Below are positions 6,226 through 9,851 of a DNA stretch of 9,851 bases, piece after piece. The position numbers and the translations under genes were made by a program. The notes beneath the pieces are model-generated. The model was not told the DNA's origin, made no database searches, and saw nothing but the letters and a program-made list of their open reading frames with translations. The stretch spans positions 1-9,851 of the forward strand of contig JAISYB010000101.1 of assembly GCA_031270215.1 (NCBI GenBank). Direction: 5' to 3'. Each line of letters opens with the position of its first letter. The first letter of the stretch is position 1. The DNA is from Streptococcaceae bacterium. Lineage in GTDB: Bacteria; Bacillota; Bacilli; Lactobacillales; Streptococcaceae.

Positions 6226-7440
6226 CTAATCCTCCCTAATGAGTGATGAAATTTCCAGCTGATTAATTCGAACTGTACTGTAAATTGCTGCAACAGCTGT
6301 AATGACAAGCGTTGATAAAATCGTCGAGCTCGTTGTTTTTACAACTTGACTTATTGTCGGTATCAAAAATGGAAAGGATAATTTTTGTTCTATCAACTGT
6401 TGAAATAATGCAAAAATACCATATCCTGAGGTTAAGCCAAAAATTAAACCCAATAAATTAATCAGAATTAGCTCGATAACAAACATTCGTGTCACATACA
6501 CTTTTGCCAGACCCAGCAGTCGATAAATGGCGATTTCCTTTCGCCGTTCATTGAGTGAAACGACCAATAAGACACTGATGATTGCTAGAGTCAGCAGCCA
6601 AATGATTAAAATTAACCATTGCAGCATCACTAGCATACTGTTGACGTTTTTTGAAGTATTTTCGATGATATTGTCACGCTTAATGACAGATATCGGCTCA
6701 TTTGCTAAATTCACTGATAAGGATTTGCTGACTAAAAAGGCTGTTGTATCATCTTGAACGTTAACCAAAACAGCTGAAACAAGCCGTTTGTAATCATCAA
6801 TTTCACCATTTCCAAGCTTTTCAGCACGTAATCGCGCCATTTTTCGAGCAGTTGCTTGATTCATAAATGTCGTACTGTCATAGCCCATACCTGTTTTTTC
6901 CAGCTTTGCAACAATTTTAAAAGGTTTGTCAAAGAATAATAAGCTACCTCCCGATGAACCACTGATCGAATTGCCGATGATAATCTCATCATCTCGAAGC
7001 TTAGAAAGGTCGTAAACCCTAGAAATCCAAGGTTTAACGACAAAATCTGTCTGAGTATCAATGCCAACAAGCTGAATACTCGTTGCACAGCATGCTGCGT
7101 CTAAGCTACCGACATCTACCTGAGTCGTTACCTCTTTTACACCCTTAGTCTGTTGGATTTTGTCAACAAGCGCTGCGTCAAGATAAAAAGTACTTGGCTT
7201 TCCCTTGAGTAAAATGCCTTCTATATCACTGGCATTTTCCTTTGGAACAATCAAAATATCGGCACCTAATCTCTTTTTCGTACTCTCCATGCCATTTGAC
7301 AAACTGACACCAATCAGCGAGGAAAAGAAAATGATGAAAGATAGAAAACTCATCAGTAAGATAAATCCGATTGAACGCAGTGGATAACCCTTGAAGTTTT
7401 GCTTAATAATCGTCAATAAATCCAAGCTTTTATTTCTCAT
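6226..7440 (-). CDS. FtsX/MacB-type ABC transporter permease with an extracytoplasmic Cys-Cys motif (404 aa)
   Basis: A full-length FtsX-family permease with four membrane helices: one near residues 22-46, then a large extracytoplasmic domain of about 220 residues, then three C-terminal helices beginning at SMLVMLQWLILIIWLL. The conserved cytoplasmic segment RRKEIAIYRLLGL follows the second helix. The outer domain carries adjacent Cys117-Cys118 (DAACCATSIQLVGID), unusual in ordinary MacB proteins and suggestive of metal or thiol chemistry; this is an inference. ATG 7440-7438 lies inside the end of the DUF4418 gene (11-base overlap), indicating translational coupling. It pairs with the ATPase downstream. 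The transported substrate cannot be read from sequence. Confidence 0.9.
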   Translation of the reverse strand: MRNKSLDLLTIIKQNFKGYPLRSIGFILLMSFLSFIIFFSSLIGVSLSNGMESTKKRLGADILIVPKENASDIEGILLKGKPSTFYLDAALVDKIQQTKGVKEVTTQVDVGSLDAACCATSIQLVGIDTQTDFVVKPWISRVYDLSKLRDDEIIIGNSISGSSGGSLLFFDKPFKIVAKLEKTGMGYDSTTFMNQATARKMARLRAEKLGNGEIDDYKRLVSAVLVNVQDDTTAFLVSKSLSVNLANEPISVIKRDNIIENTSKNVNSMLVMLQWLILIIWLLTLAIISVLLVVSLNERRKEIAIYRLLGLAKVYVTRMFVIELILINLLGLIFGLTSGYGIFALFQQLIEQKLSFPFLIPTISQVVKTTSSTILSTLVITAVAAIYSTVRINQLEISSLIRED

Positions 7441-7831
7441 GTTTCTTCATTCCATTAAAAAAATAGCCAATTACAGCTAATATGATGACGAAAACACCTA
7501 GGAGAATTAAAATCGGACTGGTTGTGCTGTGGCAATGCATCATTGGACTTTCACAAACGCCAATCAAAACAGTTGGTGTCAAAATAATTAGTATACCTAA
7601 AATTGCCTGACCTATATAAATGCCCTTTTGAAAAGCAAGAGTTCTGCTCAAAAATAAAAATATTGCTAATCCTAGTAGCGAAATACCTAAGCCTAACGAC
7701 ATTTGTGCTGTATAATGACATCTCATAACCATATCTGAATGTACTGCACAAACTGGAAAAATAGTTTTCGGACCAATTGCCACTAAGATAGCTATGAGTA
7801 CCGTGATAGCTGAAATTATTTTGTGTTTCAT
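7430..7831 (-). CDS. DUF4418-type four-helix membrane protein (133 aa)
   Basis: A small integral membrane protein with four hydrophobic helices (about 7-25, 44-62, 72-92, 106-126). It has two matching loops rich in possible metal ligands: C28-x2-H31-x2-M34-x-M36-x-C38-H39 and C93-x3-M97-M98-x-C100-H101. The pattern matches my recollection of the DUF4418 family. The Cys/His/Met clusters, on the same side of the membrane if the helices alternate, suggest metal or redox chemistry; the function is not established. ATG 7831-7829 follows CAGGAGGAA at ideal spacing. It overlaps the permease start by 11 bases and follows the FMN-binding lipoprotein by 28 bases, so it belongs to the same transcript. 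Confidence 0.8.
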   Translation of the reverse strand: MKHKIISAITVLIAILVAIGPKTIFPVCAVHSDMVMRCHYTAQMSLGLGISLLGLAIFLFLSRTLAFQKGIYIGQAILGILIILTPTVLIGVCESPMMHCHSTTSPILILLGVFVIILAVIGYFFNGMKKHEK

Positions 7832-7859
7832 TAAATTCCTCCTGAATAGAAAATGATTG

Positions 7860-8282
7860 TCATTTCGCTGCTTTTTCTAAAGCATTATTGACAGCTTCTT
7901 TAAATTGATTGTATGAAATCGTCGCGCCTGAGATGACCTCCACTGATTTAAGTGATTTCTTTTGCTCTAATTGTTCACGGTAAATATCCATCGCTTTGAC
8001 TGCAAGCTGAGCCTTATTGTAAAAGACTTGATCGTGAATTTCTCCATTGCGTTTACCATATGAGGCATCTTTAATTGAGCCATCCTTTTGAATCGTTTGA
8101 AAATCAACACTTTGAATTTGATGCTTTACAATCTTCAGCTTGACTTTAGCAAAAGCGCCCTCATCATCCTTTGCACTAACCCCTTGAAAAGTACCATTAT
8201 TCAACACGCTATCTTGCTTTTGACAGGCACTTAGCGGGCTGATTATTAAGAGTAGTGGTAGTAAATACTTGATTTTAAACAT
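7860..8282 (-). CDS. FMN-binding domain lipoprotein (140 aa)
   Basis: A secreted, lipid-anchored flavoprotein. The N-terminus is a signal peptide with basic start, hydrophobic core (LLPLLLIISP) and lipobox LSAC, with Cys20 as the lipidated residue. An FMN-binding domain follows, from GTFQGVSA (30-37) to the flavinylation-type motif SGATISY (118-124), where Thr121 is the expected FMN attachment site. Such domains carry electrons outside the membrane, and flavin attachment would need an ApbE-type enzyme encoded elsewhere. The frame can be extended to GTG 8312, but ATG 8282-8280 is chosen because it follows GGAGG and puts the lipobox at the normal place. In an operon with two FtsX-type ABC pairs it may reduce or deliver a metal. 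Confidence 0.9.
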   Translation of the reverse strand: MFKIKYLLPLLLIISPLSACQKQDSVLNNGTFQGVSAKDDEGAFAKVKLKIVKHQIQSVDFQTIQKDGSIKDASYGKRNGEIHDQVFYNKAQLAVKAMDIYREQLEQKKSLKSVEVISGATISYNQFKEAVNNALEKAAK

Positions 8283-8353
8283 TCTTCCTCCATTCTGGGT
8301 CACAAATTCCACCTCAAAGTTCTGCCACTTTGTACCGACCCAATATCAGCAAT

Positions 8354-9031
8354 CTACAAACGGGACGAATGAGTCAGACGTGCAATTTTTCCATGCTCCA
8401 AAACGACCGTTCGCTCTGATTCTTCTGCAACTTCTGGATCATGAGTGACAACAACAATCGTTGCGCCTGCTCGGTGCAGTTTTTTGAAAATGTCAATGAC
8501 AATCTGTTCGTTTTTCTCGTCCAAATTCCCTGTTGGTTCATCTGCCAAGATTAGCATTGGATGGTTAATCAAAGCTCTAGCAATACAGAGCCTTTGCTGC
8601 TCCCCGCCAGAGAGCTGACTTGGTAAATGCTTGGCTCTTTCTGACAAACCAACCCCCTCTAACGCCTGCATCGCTTCAACCTCCATTGGTAGACTGTGAT
8701 AGTATTGCGCAATCATCACATTTTCAAGAGCGGTTAAATAAGGCACCAGATGGAATTGCTGAAATATCAAGCCAATCTTATCTCGGCGAATAGCCGTCAA
8801 ATGTTTTTCAGATACTTTTGAAATAGCCTCACCATCTAAGAAGACACTCCCCGCTGTTGGTTTAGACATACAGCCGATAATATTCATCAAGGTCGTTTTG
8901 CCAGAGCCTGATGGTCCCATAATCGAGAGCCAATCACCCTTTTTCACTGTTAAAGATACATCATTTAAAGCAAATAAATCTTTGTATTGCATTGAGACAT
9001 TATGAAGCTCTAGGACATTTTCATTTGTCAT
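8354..9031 (-). CDS. ABC transporter ATP-binding protein (MacB/LolD type), first ABC pair
   Basis: A 225-residue nucleotide-binding subunit. It has Walker A GPSGSGKT (39-46), Q-loop Gln 91, signature LSGGEQ (140-145), Walker B LILADE (160-165) and H-loop His 197. ADEPTGNLD and FQQFHLVPYLTALENV are typical of MacB/LolD ATPases. ATG 9031-9029 lies four bases after the permease stop, and its GGAGAG site overlaps the end of the permease gene, so the two are translated together and probably form one transporter. About 70 bases separate its stop from the lipoprotein start, with a small inverted repeat but no terminator. Confidence 0.93.
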   Translation of the reverse strand: MTNENVLELHNVSMQYKDLFALNDVSLTVKKGDWLSIMGPSGSGKTTLMNIIGCMSKPTAGSVFLDGEAISKVSEKHLTAIRRDKIGLIFQQFHLVPYLTALENVMIAQYYHSLPMEVEAMQALEGVGLSERAKHLPSQLSGGEQQRLCIARALINHPMLILADEPTGNLDEKNEQIVIDIFKKLHRAGATIVVVTHDPEVAEESERTVVLEHGKIARLTHSSRL

Positions 9032-9035
9032 TTAC

Positions 9036-9851
9036 TTACTCTCCTTTTAATACAATTGCTGAATCAACTTTTAATGCGCTCTTAACTGGAATAAAACAAG
9101 CCAGCAGAGTAATCAACAGCGCAATGACAATCGTTAATGGAAACAACCAAAGTGGGAAGGTGACCAATCGTCCAAAAACCTGTAAACCAACGATTTTAGC
9201 AAAAAAATAACCTAAAATTATGCCAAAACTGCCACCGATAATCCCTAAAATAGAGCCTTCGCCTAAAAATTCAACGACAATGGAGGCGTCTGTTGCACCC
9301 AAAGCTTTCTTTAAGCCGACTTCCTTCCTACGCTCCGTAACGACAGACATCATTGTTGTACCAACACAAATTAAAGTAATTATCAAAACGATGATTGTCA
9401 CGAAGAAAATCAAGGCAGTTAATTTCTTAGATACCACGCCCTCAGAGATTGTTAATTGCTTTGCCACTTCAAACCTTATTTGCTGATGACTCAAACGCTC
9501 TATCTCTTTTCCAAGGCGAATTAGCTCGCTTTCATTCTTAGCGACACTCGCCTCAATAACATCGTATTGAAACTGCTGATTAGTGAAAAGCTGATTTAGG
9601 CAGGATATATCACCATACATCATCGCCTCCTCCTTACCACCGGTTTGCAGTATACCTGCAATGGTAACCTTCGCAGTACGATTTTCCAATTCACTTGTTT
9701 CCCCGATAAGTGAATAACTTTCTCCAAGCTTAAATCTAAAGCGTTCAGCAAGCTCTTGACCAACTAAAACTTCGCCCTTAACTCTTGGAAATCTGCCATC
9801 AACATACCAGTATGGATGTGTTTTTTTCGCTTGTTTAATATCCGTTGCACA
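9036..9851 (-). CDS. MacB/FtsX-type ABC transporter permease, 5' end beyond the window (271 codons visible)
   Basis: The reading frame is open to the right edge, so this is the C-terminal part of a longer protein. A TTG at 9689-9687 could be mistaken for the start, but the coding frame clearly continues upstream of it (GEVLVGQELAERFRFKLG, typical of the MacB outer domain). An extracytoplasmic domain comes first, including TGGKEEAMMYGD. Three membrane helices follow, with the conserved cytoplasmic segment RRKEVGLKKALGATDASI after the first of them. It is partnered with the ATPase directly downstream. The TGGKEE-type segment recalls permeases found beside FTR1/P19 iron uptake genes, which is memory-based and unproven here. 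Confidence 0.88.
   Translation of the reverse strand, partial: CATDIKQAKKTHPYWYVDGRFPRVKGEVLVGQELAERFRFKLGESYSLIGETSELENRTAKVTIAGILQTGGKEEAMMYGDISCLNQLFTNQQFQYDVIEASVAKNESELIRLGKEIERLSHQQIRFEVAKQLTISEGVVSKKLTALIFFVTIIVLIITLICVGTTMMSVVTERRKEVGLKKALGATDASIVVEFLGEGSILGIIGGSFGIILGYFFAKIVGLQVFGRLVTFPLWLFPLTIVIALLITLLACFIPVKSALKVDSAIVLKGE

Noticed and set aside
7849..7864. ATGATTGTCAT as a second Fur box
   Set aside because: It matches only the outer parts of a Fur box and overlaps the end of the lipoprotein gene inside an operon, so a regulatory role is unlikely.
8315..8332. CAAAGT/ACTTTG inverted repeat between the first ATPase and the lipoprotein
   Set aside because: It has only six base pairs and no T-tail, and the genes on both sides are closely spaced on one strand; there is no support for a terminator or operator.

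Overview
Organism and overall character. This is an AT-rich window in which every supported gene lies on the minus strand. The iron-transport genes (a double-domain FeoA, FeoB and a small Cys-rich FeoB partner), a DUF4418-type membrane protein, a type VII secretion accessory protein and a Bacillus-type Fur box all point to a low-GC Firmicute, most likely a member of the Lactobacillales. The genus cannot be fixed from sequence alone. The left ~710 bases look different: they carry long tetra- and pentanucleotide repeats of the kind better known from host-adapted Gram-negative bacteria such as Haemophilus and Neisseria.

Layout, read along the minus strand from right to left. (1) 9851-5559: a tightly packed ABC operon whose 5' end lies outside the window. 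It runs MacB/FtsX-type permease (partial), ATPase, FMN-binding lipoprotein, DUF4418 membrane protein, second FtsX-type permease, second ATPase, and ends at a clear Rho-independent terminator at 5503-5543. (2) 5318-4018: the wreck of a type VII secretion toxin cassette. It has an intact small DUF3130/TIGR04197-type protein, a 39-codon stub, a toxin-like gene broken by a frameshift and two in-frame stops, and an intact 67-codon ORF in the immunity-gene position. (3) 3909-1019: a Fur-controlled ferrous iron operon, feoA-feoB-Cys-rich small protein, followed by a long hairpin. (4) 1018-711: a spacer with leader signals and perhaps a decayed transposase fragment. (5) 710-137: a left-handed beta-helix (serine acetyltransferase-like) O-acetyltransferase gene. 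Its start codon is separated from its body by a (ACAGG)n repeat, and in this copy the two are out of frame. (6) 118-1: start signals of another gene running off the left edge, entering at once a (GACA)n tract of at least 21.5 units.

How the parts work together. Regions 1 and 3 both look like metal (probably iron) handling. Region 3 imports Fe(II). The FMN-binding and paired FtsX/ATPase set of region 1 resembles the genes found beside FTR1/P19-type iron uptake systems, which is an inference because no FTR1 or P19 gene is visible here. Regions 5 and 6 look like a surface-modification locus with two adjacent simple-repeat switches.

The best candidate for something undescribed is the pentanucleotide-switched O-acetyltransferase next to a second, tetranucleotide-switched gene. 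It is analogous in design to the heptanucleotide-switched NeuO of E. coli K1, but uses different repeat units and sits in what looks like a Gram-positive genome.
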